Part shown: positions 48,401 through 60,516 of the stretch, in pieces
How the letters are laid out: every line of letters starts with the position of its first letter
Position numbering within the stretch: position 1 is the first letter of the stretch
Assembly (NCBI GenBank): GCA_026413225.1
Contig: CM048552.1
Span: forward strand, 190,994,053-191,058,052
Source: Otis tarda
Taxonomy: Eukaryota; Chordata; Aves; Otidiformes; Otididae
Direction of reading: 5' to 3'
DNA: 64,000 nucleotides
Notes under the pieces: generated by a model
The model's input: the letters and a program-made list of their open reading frames with translations, nothing else
What the model was told of the DNA's origin: nothing
Databases searched by the model: none
Position numbers and translations under genes: made by a program

Positions 48401-51319
48401 AGCTATCACTAAGGAAAGCTGTCAGTAACTCTGGGCTTCAAATCTTACAAAAAGAAATGGACAAGACTGCTCTTTGACAAAACACAATGAAGTTTGCAAT
48501 TACAGCTTTATTATTTAAGCAAAGCTAGAATCACAAGAATGACTGTGTCTAGGTCAGAAAATACACCATGAACAAAACCACTGATTTTAATTAGGCAACT
48601 GTCCTGTAACCAAGAAAAAAGTACCCATGAGACAGATGCATAATGCAAAAATATGCACAACGCCTAAAGAGGGAAAATAATGAACTTGATATTTCAGTGA
48701 TTTTATTCTACACACGGTCTGAAATCATATATATATTCATAGCTTTTCCATTAGAATCTTATACTTGATATAAAATGTATCTTCAACAAAATTGCTCAAA
48801 AATCTTTACAGATACCAATATAATAATCAGTATAATAATTTGCATAGCAAATACAGAAATAGACTACAACAGAAAAGTCTGGGTTAAAAAAAACCCCTAA
48901 AACTGTTATAAAGCTCCAAGAAGAAACTATCAAATCCAAAGTTCAAATCTCAGATTTGAATATGTCAGTACCACTACCTATACCACAAGAAGAGAGACGA
49001 TATTGACTGTGTAATAACGGATCTCAAATTAACTGAAAATTAATCACTAGGTGATTAGGAAAACATCCGCATCATCAAATTCGAGAGATCTAATTTGGTT
49101 CCTAAATAAAGGGCTAATCTCTTGAGACAACGGAAACAGAAAAAACAAGCTTTTCTAAGGTCAACTGAAAGAAAGATTCTAATTCAGGCATTTTCCCACC
49201 TCAGTAAGAGTCCTTCTCCATCTCTCGCATGGTTGTAAAGTATACCTATAGAGATGATAGCCTCAAACTTAGTACCTATTAGACACTGTAATTGCCACCA
49301 GGTCTCCAACTTCATTTTATCCTCCCATCCTGACACATTCACAGTCAGAGTCTCAGTAAAAGACCTGTCAGAGAATCCATGATGTAGTGCTGGATATGCT
49401 TCCAACAGCACAACCCCACAATCTTACAACAGGCGTATGGATCAACTCCAGGAAAAGCTAAGCTACTCCACAGTATCTTTAACTACTCATTCCACAGCCC
49501 TGCAGCAGAGTGCTTTGGTCACCAGACAAGAGATATCACCTCCTATTTTGTAGGTTTGGTAGTAGTAGATGGTAGTTTTGGTTTTTTACTTTGTTTTCTT
49601 TAGATTTTGCTGAAATAGAGAAAAATTTGGTATTCTGCCATTCTGTCAAATGGTTAGTGACATCTAAATACATCTTCGTAATGCCTCTGGTCACATTCTT
49701 GTGAGCATTGATCAGTTAATACCTATGTTAACACACTGCTTAGTAATTGGATAAGTCACAAAGCTGTGAAGTAACACACTGAATTTTGACATCAATTCAT
49801 AAAAGCAATTTAGGCTATAATGAACAATTAACCAAAAAGATAGAAAAAAAGTGCCCAAAAGTAGGAGAACTAAATCAGAGAAGAGTTATACAATAACCTG
49901 ACCAGATCTATACGCAACTAAAGGCACTGAAAAATGACTACAATATGTCTACATGGAAGAGTAGGCCATTAAAACCAGACAATTTGTCACACCTAGACAA
50001 CAAAAGCCGTATCTCTTCTTCATCAGTTTAATTTACTTTGTAAGTTTAGACAGTAAATTAAGAGAGATAAATATTAAAGGCCAATACAAGAGCCAAACAA
50101 CATCCTTCTGAATTCTGCCAAGAACCAAGGGAATATGGAAAAATAGCAGCACTTTGAGATGCTGTTTAAAAAGACCAGAAACAACATCCTAATACCTCTG
50201 TGCTCCCAAGTGTCTTTACAATAGAATCATAGAAAAGAACAGACAATCTGATATTTAAAGTCTTTCAATGTTTTAAGAATAAAAAAGAAGCACAATGTGA
50301 AGCACTAATTAAATATTTATATATGTCCTCGTGCCTTGTAAAAGGCAAGACAGGAGTTTTATCCTACTTTCTTATGATAGCTCTATAAACATCAGAAAAT
50401 AATTCCACTTAAATGAAAACTTTTGATAAATTTCCGAAGTTCAGCATGTCATCTGACAAACGATGTCATGGTAACAAATTCACAGGTAGCTAAACCCAGT
50501 CAAGAATCAAGGTACCATCACTACCAGATTCTGTGGATGTCACTGTAGCAACAATCTGAGCTACCTGTGAGCAACCAATTTAATACAAATCAAGCTTGTG
50601 TGAATCTTCCAATTGAATTTTAATAATGGCCTTCACAAATTTCCCTAGTATTCTCTTTCTACTGAAAAAATGAATGATCATAAAACTTAGTTCTAGTAAA
50701 ACCGTTTCATCCCTACATCGTTATCACAATTCCCTGTGACAAAAAGATCTAACTAGTATCAGCAGGGTAGCAAGGCCTAGGAAGACAGAAGGAGCAAGTA
50801 AGGATTTGCTCTATGTATTAAATACTTAAGTGGGGGGATGGGGAACGAAACAGTATGCTTTAAAAACTAGAGGATTTAAAACTAAGGGATTATGAATTCA
50901 ATCCTTTCCAGCAAGCTCATGAACAAGAAACCCAAAAAACAAACAGCAGTTAAGACTGAAAGTTGTAATTTCAGAAAACACTTTTCACTTGAGTTAACTG
51001 AAACACTGGTTTTAAAATATTTTTCAGTTCACCACTTACATTGTTTAGATATGGAGTACTTTCCTACAAGAAATAAGTAAACTAGGGCTCTTCAGCTTGA
51101 AGACATCTGAGGAAAAATTTAAGACTTATAAAATCATGGGCGGTACAGTCAAAAATCAACAGCTTTTTAAATATAAGGGCTAAGGGGTATCACATTAAAG
51201 TGGGAGAAGGTAGGTTTAAAAATAAATACTACATAATAAGTTTTGTAATTCCTTCCCACAGGAACATATGCTAAAGCACATTTTACATATGTTTAAAAGC
51301 AGCAGAGAATTTCGTTGGC
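45412..51319. other. Long unannotated AT-rich stretch
   Basis: Nearly 6 kb without a recognised repeat or gene. Pyrimidine-rich sequence lies at 46060-46340. Open stretches at 45989-46435, 46956-47198 and 47728-47955 lack splice signals and domains. The word ATAGAATCATAGAA at about 50223 resembles a CR1 tail, but no CR1 body adjoins it. Confidence 0.45.
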
Positions 51320-51340
51320 GGGGGGGGGGGGGGGGGGGGG
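51320..51340 (+). repeat. Poly-G run of 21
   Basis: Twenty-one consecutive G follow TTCGTTGGC and precede CAGAGAAG. A G run this long is uncommon in otherwise AT-rich DNA and could form a four-stranded structure. It is also a place where sequencing length errors are likely. Confidence 0.95.
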
Positions 51341-51901
51341 CAGAGAAGAAATCCACTGACTGATGCTCGGCACAAAGGTGGCACCTAAGGAGTCTCAGAG
51401 CCATGTTTTGCCAGTGGCTAGAGGAGCATTAGGAAAAGGCTTCATTACATGCTTTCCCCGCTCATAAACTCTTCCCTATGCACCCACTCTTCAAAAACAG
51501 TATACTGGGCTAAATGAGTCTTTGGTGCAACTTGGCATAAGCAGTGTGTTCTAAGTCAATGTATTTTAATGAGAACAATCAAAACTCTCCTGTGCAAGAA
51601 GATGCTTACAGTCCCAAAATAATAAAATAAAATATCCAGTGAAAGAGGTACAATGAAAAACTCTGTTGAGGAATTAGCAGGTGTATTGACAGACTCAAGC
51701 TACTTACTTTCCCAGAGCACACACAAATTCCATTTGGTCAAGGCAGCACCAATTTCCTACCACTTATTTCCTTGCAGTGGACTCTAATGTAGGGGTTTAA
51801 ATGCGTACCAAAGCAAAACAGAATCATACTTCAGACAGTAAGTTAGCACTTACTGAGGAAGAATGCAGAAGTCCATGCACATGAAGTTACATAGAAAACG
51901 A

Positions 51902-52487
51902 CGCATTGGGTATGGCTGGGATAGAGTTAATTTCCACCACAGCAGTTCTCATAGCCCTGTGCTTTGTATTTGTAGCTAGAAAGGTGTTTATAACACACCA
52001 GTGTGTGGCTACTGGTGAGCAGTGCTTGCGCAGCATCAACGTTGCCTCTCCAGCAGTGACCCCATCTCACCTCCAATGGCCAGTAGGCTGAGGGGTGGGC
52101 AACATCTTGGGAGGGGACACAGCCAGGACAGCTGACACAAACTGACCAAAGGGATATTCCATATCACATGTTTGCTCAGCAATAAAAGCTAAGAGAAAGG
52201 AGGAAGAGGGGAGGCATCCGTTATTATAACACTTGACTTCCGGAGCAACCGATACGTGTTCTGAAGCCCTAATTCCTGGGAAGTGACTGGACATTGCCTG
52301 CTGAAGGGAAGTAGAGAATAAATCTTTTGTTTTCCTTGCTTCCGCATGCAGCCTTTGCTTTTGTTTATTAAACTGCCTTTATCTTGACTCGTAAGTTCTT
52401 GTTTTCTCCCTCCCTGTCCTGCTGAGGAGGGGAGTGACAGAGCAGCTTGGTAGGCACTTGACATCCAGACAAGGTCAACCCACCACA
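51902..52487 (+). mobile_element. Solo LTR, avian ERVL-like
   Basis: About 586 bases on the plus strand. Landmarks are TATGGCTGGGATAGAGTTAA near the start, GACAGCTGACACAAACTGAC and CAAAGGGATATTCCATATCA before a CAATAAAAGCT promoter-like word, TTTATTAAACTGCCTTTATC near 52366, and AAGGTCAACCCACCACA at the end. The flanking five bases are AACGA and AAGGA, four of five matching, as expected for an old ERVL-type target duplication. The first bases have drifted from TG, so the start is inferred from the duplication and the family consensus I remember. No retroviral coding region adjoins it, so it is a solo LTR. Confidence 0.87.
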
Positions 52488-52500
52488 AAGGAATATTACC

Positions 52501-52526
<26 letters not shown>
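52501..52526 (+). repeat. Poly-A run of 26
   Basis: Twenty-six consecutive A start 13 bases after the LTR ends. No retrocopied gene precedes them, so this is called simple sequence. Confidence 0.95.
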
Positions 52527-52533
<7 letters not shown>

Positions 52534-53760
52534 TTTTCCCCTCCAAAAATACAGCATCCACTCAAAAATACAGTTCTACTGAAAAAATCAAATCATAATG
52601 GAATTAAAGTTGAGGGGGCAAGGTACAGCAGAAATCACCAAATGCTCCAGGTTATCAGACTTGTTTAAACATACACTGCTTCTAGATTTTTCTCATTTTG
52701 GCCATAAATAAGATGTTACCACTCTGAAGGTTCTGAAAACTCTATTGCTTTTAAACAATGGAGTGAAGACTGTAACACATGGTTAGCATGACTCTAAACA
52801 TAACCTGCAGCTTCTCCCTCTCATAGTACCCTTAAGGCTGATTAAATCACTCCTTTATGTTTCCTTGGTTAATAGTAGGATCCCCGCATCAGAGGATAGA
52901 ATAACAATTTACAGTTTTCCCAGCCAGATTTTGAATACTTACAGCAGTCAGATGCAAAACTTCTTATAAATAAATGAATAGCTCAGCATTTTGTAGTTTT
53001 CGGAAAATGTGACAAAATAATTGGATTGCAAAGGGCAGAATACATACTAACAATCCACTGTCAAGTTCACATCCCGTAGAGGTACAAGCTACCTAACAAA
53101 ATTAAGGAACTTACTATCCCCACACAGAAGGGGTGTGAAGAGAGAGAACAAAGAGCAGACCAAGGAAGAGCTGATGTTGGACAGCTTCAACAGAGCAGAC
53201 ATCAATGCAGCTCACAGCCTGAGAAGCATCCTAATCTGATAATGACGATCACCCATGAGGAAGACTCACACTTGAATCTCATTCACTTTGTGGAATCCAT
53301 GCAGCACCTACCTGTTTTAAACAGGTTCAGGAAAGAAAGGTATCTAACATACAGAATCCTTTCCACAGGGGATATGATGCTCAGCTAAGAGATACCCCCT
53401 TCATCCTCTGACTGAGTAGGTCTTGCAAGAACAAAACAGATTTGTAAATCTTAGCTAACTGAAACAACAGCACCTAAGTTTCCCCACACAGTCACAAGCA
53501 GAGTCACAAGCACCTCATCTCACCCCTCTCCTCCTTTTGACTACATTTAAATCTCAGTCACCAAGGAATCAGGAAAAATACAAGAGAGAACACAGACTAA
53601 GGCCCTTGAGTAGATTGGGTGCACACTCAGTTTGAGCCCTCAATGAAAATCTAATCCCATGTAAGCAGATGCTCAAGGAAGACATGAAGGACAGACTATA
53701 GCTCCTATTTATACCATCTAAGCAAACGAAACGCCCATTTCTCACTTGCCAGAGAGTACT
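52527..53760. other. Unannotated sequence
   Basis: About 1.2 kb with no gene or repeat I can support. A slightly G+C-richer part at 53090-53300 is unassigned. Confidence 0.5.
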
Positions 53761-54080
53761 CATAGAATCACTGAATGCATTGGGTTGGAAGGGACGTTTA
53801 AAGATGATCAAGTTCAACTCCCCTGCCATGGGCAGGTACATTTTTCGGGTTGCTCAAAGCCACATCCAACTTGACCTTGAAGACTTTCCCAATGATGGGG
53901 CATCCAAAACTCCTCTGGGCAACTTGTTCCAGTGTCTTACCACCCACAGTGTAAAAAATTTCTTCCTCATATCCAACCAAAATCTACCTTCTTTCAATTT
54001 AAAGCCATTACCCTTATTTTGTCACTACAGGCCTTGGTAAAATGTCTTCCTCCATCTTTCTTACAAGCTTTTTTATAAGT
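53761..54080 (-). mobile_element. CR1 LINE, 3' tail fragment, older subfamily
   Basis: About 320 bases on the minus strand. It begins CATAGAATCACTGAATGC, then GGTTGGAAGGGACGTTTAAA, CTGCCATGGGCAGGTACATT, GGTTGCTCAAAGCCACATCC, TGGGCAACTTGTTCCAGTGT and AAATTTCTTCCTCATATCCA, the known order of a CR1 3' untranslated region and the end of its coding frame. The CCATGGGCAGG wording marks a subfamily different from the GCAAGGAGCAGGGACAT copies elsewhere in the window. It is moderately decayed. Confidence 0.92.
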
Positions 54081-55137
54081 TCATCACTTCTGTAAAGGGA
54101 AATTCCGGTAGGCAAAATAATAATTATATGCTACTCAAGATCAATCTATTTCATGAGACAAACTCAGATTTCATTTTTTATGGAAGCAACACAGTGATGA
54201 TGTCATTCATCTGTATATCATAATCCTGAACACAAGACAAACGCCTGGCACATGCTCCTTACCAAAGTTACCCTATATCGGTATGCAACCTCTTTCTATA
54301 GAGTTGATAGGGCTGTATTGCTCTGGGAAAGTTCATTAATGTAATCAATCAGCAGATAAATGACAACTAACTTGGAGGGAAAGGTTTATTAATTCAAATG
54401 GTCTGATGGTTCTGCCATTGTTTTGTGGAAAAAGGAACTCCAGTAGAACTGTGCCAGCAGCTCTCTGAAGGTATGTGGTCTCCAGGACACAAAAGACTGA
54501 AGTTTATCTGCGCATAGAGGGACCAGAAATGATGCCTGCTACAACCGCATACACAGACTGCCATTTGATTGCAGATCTCAGTATAGCAAGCTAAGATCAG
54601 CAGCAAGACGAGTATGTTCACAGCTAAGAATCAATCCCAAGCAACAAATATCCAGTCAACGCCAGGGCAAAGTATGTCCACAGGAACATCCTGCCACTGC
54701 ATTGGTTGTAGCTGAGGTTTTGGAAATTTCGTACTGATACACTTCACAAATCTCATGGGATCTGAAGGGGGTGCAAGACTGGCTTCACAGAAGTCTCTTT
54801 CAGAAGATAAACTTCTTGTTTAAGAGTATAGAAGCCTGACCATTAACTTTTCTTTGGATGCATATGAGAGAGTCTGTAGGAAGCAGTAAAGAATCCCATC
54901 TTGAGGGACTTAAAAAAAAAAAAAAAAAATCTGAGTTTAGGTGGCTTACGAAAGCATATTAAAAACTGAGTTTCAGAAATTACACCAACACTGTAATCTG
55001 TGAGAAAGGAATGACACTGACACAGAGCTGGTAAGAAGAAATCAGGAAAACCATAATTGCACACACACAGAGTAGTGGTATCTTGAGGACAACTTCTACA
55101 ACAGATGTTTGATTATATCAAGCACCGTCTTTCTGCC
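54081..55137. other. Unannotated sequence
   Basis: About 1 kb with an A run at about 54911-54929 and no gene or repeat I can name. Confidence 0.5.
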
Positions 55138-55771
55138 TGTGTTTTAGGAGAAATATGATAGTGTATTTTAAAAAATTAAAATCTGAAAATGATTTAGTAT
55201 GGGATTTGGTATGCGAAGAATGTTGATAATATACTGATGTTATGAGTAGTTGCTAAAGAGACCAAGGATGCTTTCCAGCTTCCCAGGTTTCGCTAATGTG
55301 CGGGCGTAGGAAGCTGGGAAGGGTATAGCCAGTACAGCTGACACAAACTGGCCAAAGAGAGTATTCCATGCCATAAATGTCACACGTAGTATATAAGTGG
55401 GGGCAGGCCAGTCACCTGGTTTGCTTTTCTCTCGCTGATCAGAATCATTCTGGGATCATTTTCATGGGGTTTTTTTTGTTCCATGATTGCTGCTCAGGAC
55501 AGGCTGTATCAGCCATTGGGTCATCGGGTGGTGAGAAATTGTGCATCTGCATAATTAATTTTGTATTTTTTATTATTCCTATTGTTACTCCTGTTGTTAT
55601 TATTATTATAATATATATTATTATATTTTCTTTTGCTATCATAGTAAACGAGCTTTATCTCAAACCATGAGTTTTCCTTTCTTCCTGATTCTCTCCCTCA
55701 GGCCCTGGGAAGGGGAAGGGTGAGAGAGCAGCTGTGTATAGTCAATCGCTGACTGGGGTTAAACCATGACA
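55138..55771 (+). mobile_element. LTR, avian ERVL-like, third type with internal ATT microsatellite
   Basis: About 630 bases on the plus strand. The 3' half is clear: GTACAGCTGACACAAACTGG, AAAGAGAGTATTCCATGCCA, AGTATATAAGTGGGGGCAGG (promoter box), GGTGGTGAGAAATTGTGCAT, then a run of ATT and AT units at about 55594-55628, and finally CTTTATCTCAAACCATGAG and GGGGTTAAACCATGACA. The body from about 55206 (GGTATGCGAAGAATGTTGAT) also fits the family I remember. The first 70 bases are poorly conserved and the start is approximate. No internal retroviral region is attached. Confidence 0.8.
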
Positions 55772-58700
55772 ATTACTCAGTTACATTTATCTATCAGTAA
55801 CTCCTCTTTTGTCAAAACCTGATCCAAAAAGCTGAGCTTCTAAATGGCCTCCCCTTCTCTGTTAGGAGTCTGACACGCAGTCACAAATTTTCACTTTTAA
55901 GGACAGCATTACGTACAAACCATTTCAACATGCATCTTAATACCAACTATTATCGTTTCATCAGCAGTCAACTACTTAATATACTGTCATTGTCACTGAA
56001 AAAAAACCTCTGATGCAAGAACCTCACAGCAGCTCAAGAATTACTGACTGCCATACTATGTAGTTACTATTAAAATAAATAAGCTATTAAAATTTTAAAA
56101 AAATCACAATGAAGACAAGAGGGCTCTTCTTTTCTGCCTTCATAAAGCACAAATCAAGGACGCGAGCAGAAATCTCAAGGGCTCATGACTGGCAACGCTA
56201 GATTCAGGCATCAAAATACACCAAGAGTCAAATCAGTACTTTGACTTAAATAAATAAATAAATAGCTTGTTTACTCAAACCTTAATCTAATATAGGCACA
56301 CATTCTTACAGCAAGAATGTCTAACTCCATCAGAGAAGGGGAATATACCAAGCAATTTTGGAATACAACTTTATAAATATAGAAATTGAAAAATTACTTA
56401 ATGTTGAAGGGTTTTTGCCCCCCATCTTTTCCTTTCCATAAACCATTTATACAAGTTAAAGGAAAAGCCTTCATAGCTCGCTTTTAGCACTTATGATGAA
56501 TATTTAACTTGCTGATGAATGCAAGAGTTCCACGAGACGTTTAGTAACATACTTGAACATTTAAGATCAATCAAATTCTATTTGTAATCTGAGTGTGCAA
56601 AATACATGTTAACAGTAAAATAACTTACCCATCAGTACTGGTTCTCTGGGTAAGGAAATATTTAAAAGGGGTTAAAGGATGTCTTTTACACTGATGACTA
56701 ATACACTTGGAAGATTTTTTCAGAACTATATAAATCCCACTTTTCAAAGTTACTCTGGTTCCTAAATCTGCCCACCTTAATAAAACTTAACTGTTGAAGA
56801 GCTCAAGTTACCTTCAAAAAGTGGTTCTTGGACTATCTCCTCCACATAACTATGTCCTCCATCAATTACTTAACAGAAGTTGATGGCATATCAAACATAT
56901 CAGATTTCATGAAGGGGGAGAGAGAAGTAAAAAAAATATAATTCTCAAGTACAGAAAAGGCAACTAAACCTGCTGGGAAAAAATCATACACATTTATTTT
57001 TCCTTTAAAAATAAAACTGTTGTACTTGCATCTTTGTATTAAGACGCATATTTATTTGATTTGTACAAATTTGCAAGTAAAAAATTTTCCCCTTATTATA
57101 TTAGCTGTTATTTACACACAGTTAAAAACCTTAATTGAAAATATCCCTTTAAGCAAAATGTACTATAGAAATTAAACTTCATGACCACAAAGATTTTTTC
57201 ATTAGAACTTCTTTGTATAGTTTCCTGTATGCTTTTAAAATCCTGTTTTCACCTTCAACAGTGTATGGGCACCCAGTGGAGTAAGTTTTTGATGTTCAGA
57301 AGCCATTAAAAGAAAAAAAAAATTAAAAATATATATATATGAAGAAAGATGGAAACACAATCCACTATGACAGGTCACAAATGAATTAACTTTTTACTTC
57401 TATTGATGCTGCCTAAAATTCAGCATTCTCTTGTAAGTGAAAGTGATATTAGTAATCTAATTCTAGCGCTTCATAGATCTGTCTATCACAAATTAATCTG
57501 GAAAGAAAACTTTTACAGACCATACCCAGAGACAAGACTTCCTGATACTCCCTTAGTATCCCATTGTGCAAATAATCAGCTTTAATTTTTAGTTCAAAGA
57601 AAGTTATTTTAAAAGACTTAGAGATAGAAATATAGGCATATTTTTCATTTGGACTTGATTTAACACCCCCCCCCCCCAATCAATTAGCCCCAAATCCTGT
57701 AAGAACAGGCACAGTCTTGATGTTCATGAAAATTTAAGTACAGGAAAAAGTAATCTGTTACTCAGGATAAAAGACTACGATAGTCCTACTTTGATTCAAT
57801 AAGTAACAATACTCACTTTAAAGAATTTTGACAAAAATTACAATAATTTTAGCTACGGATAAGCTACAATACTGAATTTATGGAAGCTGAAGGGAGAACA
57901 TATGTAAATCTAATCTATTGAGCCTACAAAAGAGAAAAAAAATACCCAAAAAACAAAGACTGAAAGGTTGCATCAGATACTTGGTTTCTGCTTCCTTCAC
58001 TATCTAACCAGTACTCCACAAATACAGTCATTGAAATGCATCTTCAACACTTGTTCTCCATGACAACTCAATTCTTCCTTGATTTGAAAGCAAAGCCATA
58101 ACCCACTGTTTGACATCACTTACGACAAGGATTACAGTGAACTTTACTATTGCAGATCAAAAGGAGACTTTAAAAATGCAATTGTATTTAAATAGTGAAG
58201 ACAGTAAAGTATTAAAAAATGAATCTTTCAGTATATTAATTCAAATTTCCATTCTGAAGAAAGACCAACCGATTGAACAATGACAAAGAAATCATTGGCC
58301 AATAAATGTCTAAAGCAACTAATAGTGTCTTGTCCTTCTTTTTATGCAGTTTTATCTGCTTACTTAGAGCAGACTTGTAGCTTTTTTAATTACTTTTTCA
58401 CTGTAAACAGGTCTGTAGAGTCCCTTCATCTCAAAGAAGTAAATTTTATTCACCTGCAAGTGATGTGTCACCAAAACAACCAACAAAGAAGAGCCACAAG
58501 GCCACTCTCTATTGAGGATAATATTGTAAAGGTACAATAAAGCCAAATTTTTTAAACAAGCAACGTTTAATATTTTTGAAAAGAAAGCAAAACCAAATCT
58601 TTTAATGTATGTGAACAAAACAAAACAAAAAAGCACAGTATTTGGAAGAGATCAGATTTTTAGATCTGCACATGTTCCATCATGCTCTTCCCCAAAGTCT

Positions 58701-60516
58701 ACAATGTAATACATGTTTTCGCAATTTTCGCTACCACTAATAAGAGGCCTTCCACTCTAACTTGTTCTGGAAGTCATGATTTAACATTCTGTAACTGATC
58801 CATTTTTTTTGATCTTTTGGATCTTCTTTTTTTCTGGTCTTAACCAACCTTCACAGTTCATCTCCAAGGTTTTAGAATCCTGTGATTCAAAGCTGGATAA
58901 CATCATCTACATTAACATTTTTTCATACCACAGAAGGGCTGCCAAATGCTTATATTTACATTTTTAATTTACTGATGCTCACTAGGCATTCCATTTTCTT
59001 TCATTTGTGCCATGAATTTTTAAACAAGAAAAGTCAATCCAACTGAACAATGTGTTTGCAATTCAATGGTAGTTTGTAACTAACCAGGCCATGCATCTGT
59101 CAAAGTCTTAACTGGCCCTGTGCAAGGAAAAAAAGGAACAGTTCTACAATTTAAAAAGCACACAAAATTAAACAAGGTTAATCTCACCTACACAAAGAAA
59201 AATAAAATCTTATGTAAGCATTCATGGTATAACTACCAAACGCAGATAAAGACAATCAAATGTTTTCAGGTAGAACACACACACACATACTGGTGTCTGG
59301 CACTCAAACAAAACAGAAAATACTATGTGATAGTGATAAGAAGGAAGGAGTTCAAACAGGGCTCTGATCCTTTCTTCCAGAAAAAAAAATTAGGAAAAAA
59401 AAAAAAGAAAAAAGTTAAAAAAAAGAAATCTCACAGTAACTGTGCCATGGCAGTATGATGCTTAACTAAAAGCTAATTGTGTGCATTTTGAACTTAACCA
59501 GAACAGACAAACTTATGAAGTTCCTGCTCATTTGTTCATTACATTTAAATTGTAACTTACATTCAAGCACCATAACAAACAAATTACAGTTTTCTCCTAT
59601 ACAAGAGAGTTTTAAATAGCAGTAGCTGCCTGACAGACTTGAAAAAGAAAACATTTAATTTCCTCCTCAATACACACTTAATTATAACATTCCAAGCCAG
59701 GGTAAAACATCTCAACCACTATGAACTCTCCACAACAACAGTTAAGAGTCTTCTTTCTGTTCAGTCAGGGACTTTAAAAGCACAGTGTAGCTACAAATCC
59801 CACAAGACCCAAGCTCTGAGCCTTCTCTGTGAAAGCTGGGCATGTATGTCCAGTGGATGTGTCACACAAGGAGCACTACTTAGTAGGAAATAATCCCTAG
59901 GTGCTTAAGTAAAAGCTAAAGAGCATGAAAAGTAAGCACTTTCATCCACACCGCATTGAAGAAGAATGTGGGATTCATGATACAAGAAGTTTAATACAAG
60001 CTGTTGACTGGTAACACTGTCCTCTAAGAAGTCTCTAAATACCTTCATGTGTATGAAGATAGACATCAGCAAGCTGCATGAGATAACAAGTTGATTCCTC
60101 TCTGTCAAACATGACTTTCCAAAGGCGGCAGTGGAGCTGCTGAAGAGCTGCACGTCACTGCCAGTTCTTTTAACTGGTCAGGATCCACTGGCGTACCGGA
60201 CACAGCAAGGCATCTAGGACAGTCAGTATGTATATAACTAAACCTTGTTCGTTGCTCCAAAGGATCAATTGCATTTTTTTAATTATACCTCACCACTGCA
60301 AAGGTTAACACAATGAAGAGTTCAGACTTCAAAAGCTGAAAAGCAGCTGTTTATTGAAACAGAGAAATTAATAGTAGTGTAAATCGATGAATCTCTGCAT
60401 AAAACTGTAATTCTGTTTACAACGATACATGAAAATATTTAACACAAAGGTTTTCTGTAAGTACTTAAGAACTGTATTTAAAAATGTTTCCATCATTTAA
60501 ACAAAATCTATCTCTC
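55772..60516. other. Unannotated AT-rich sequence
   Basis: About 4.7 kb of AT-rich sequence with simple repeats: (AT) words near 57330-57340, 12 C at 57666-57677, a CA run near 59277-59287, and A-rich low complexity at 59380-59430. No gene, recognised transposon or RNA gene is visible. Confidence 0.5.
57666..57677 (+). repeat. Poly-C run of 12
   Basis: Twelve consecutive C lie in AT-rich surroundings, preceded by TTAACA and followed by AATCAATT. On the minus strand this reads as a G run. Confidence 0.9.

Noticed and set aside
50223-50236. ATAGAATCATAGAA, which looks like a CR1 tail
   Set aside because: No CR1 3' untranslated sequence follows; the word alone is too short.
59120-59458. A 112-residue plus-strand frame ending in a lysine run
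   Set aside because: Its C-terminal part is A-rich low complexity, and there is no splice or domain support.
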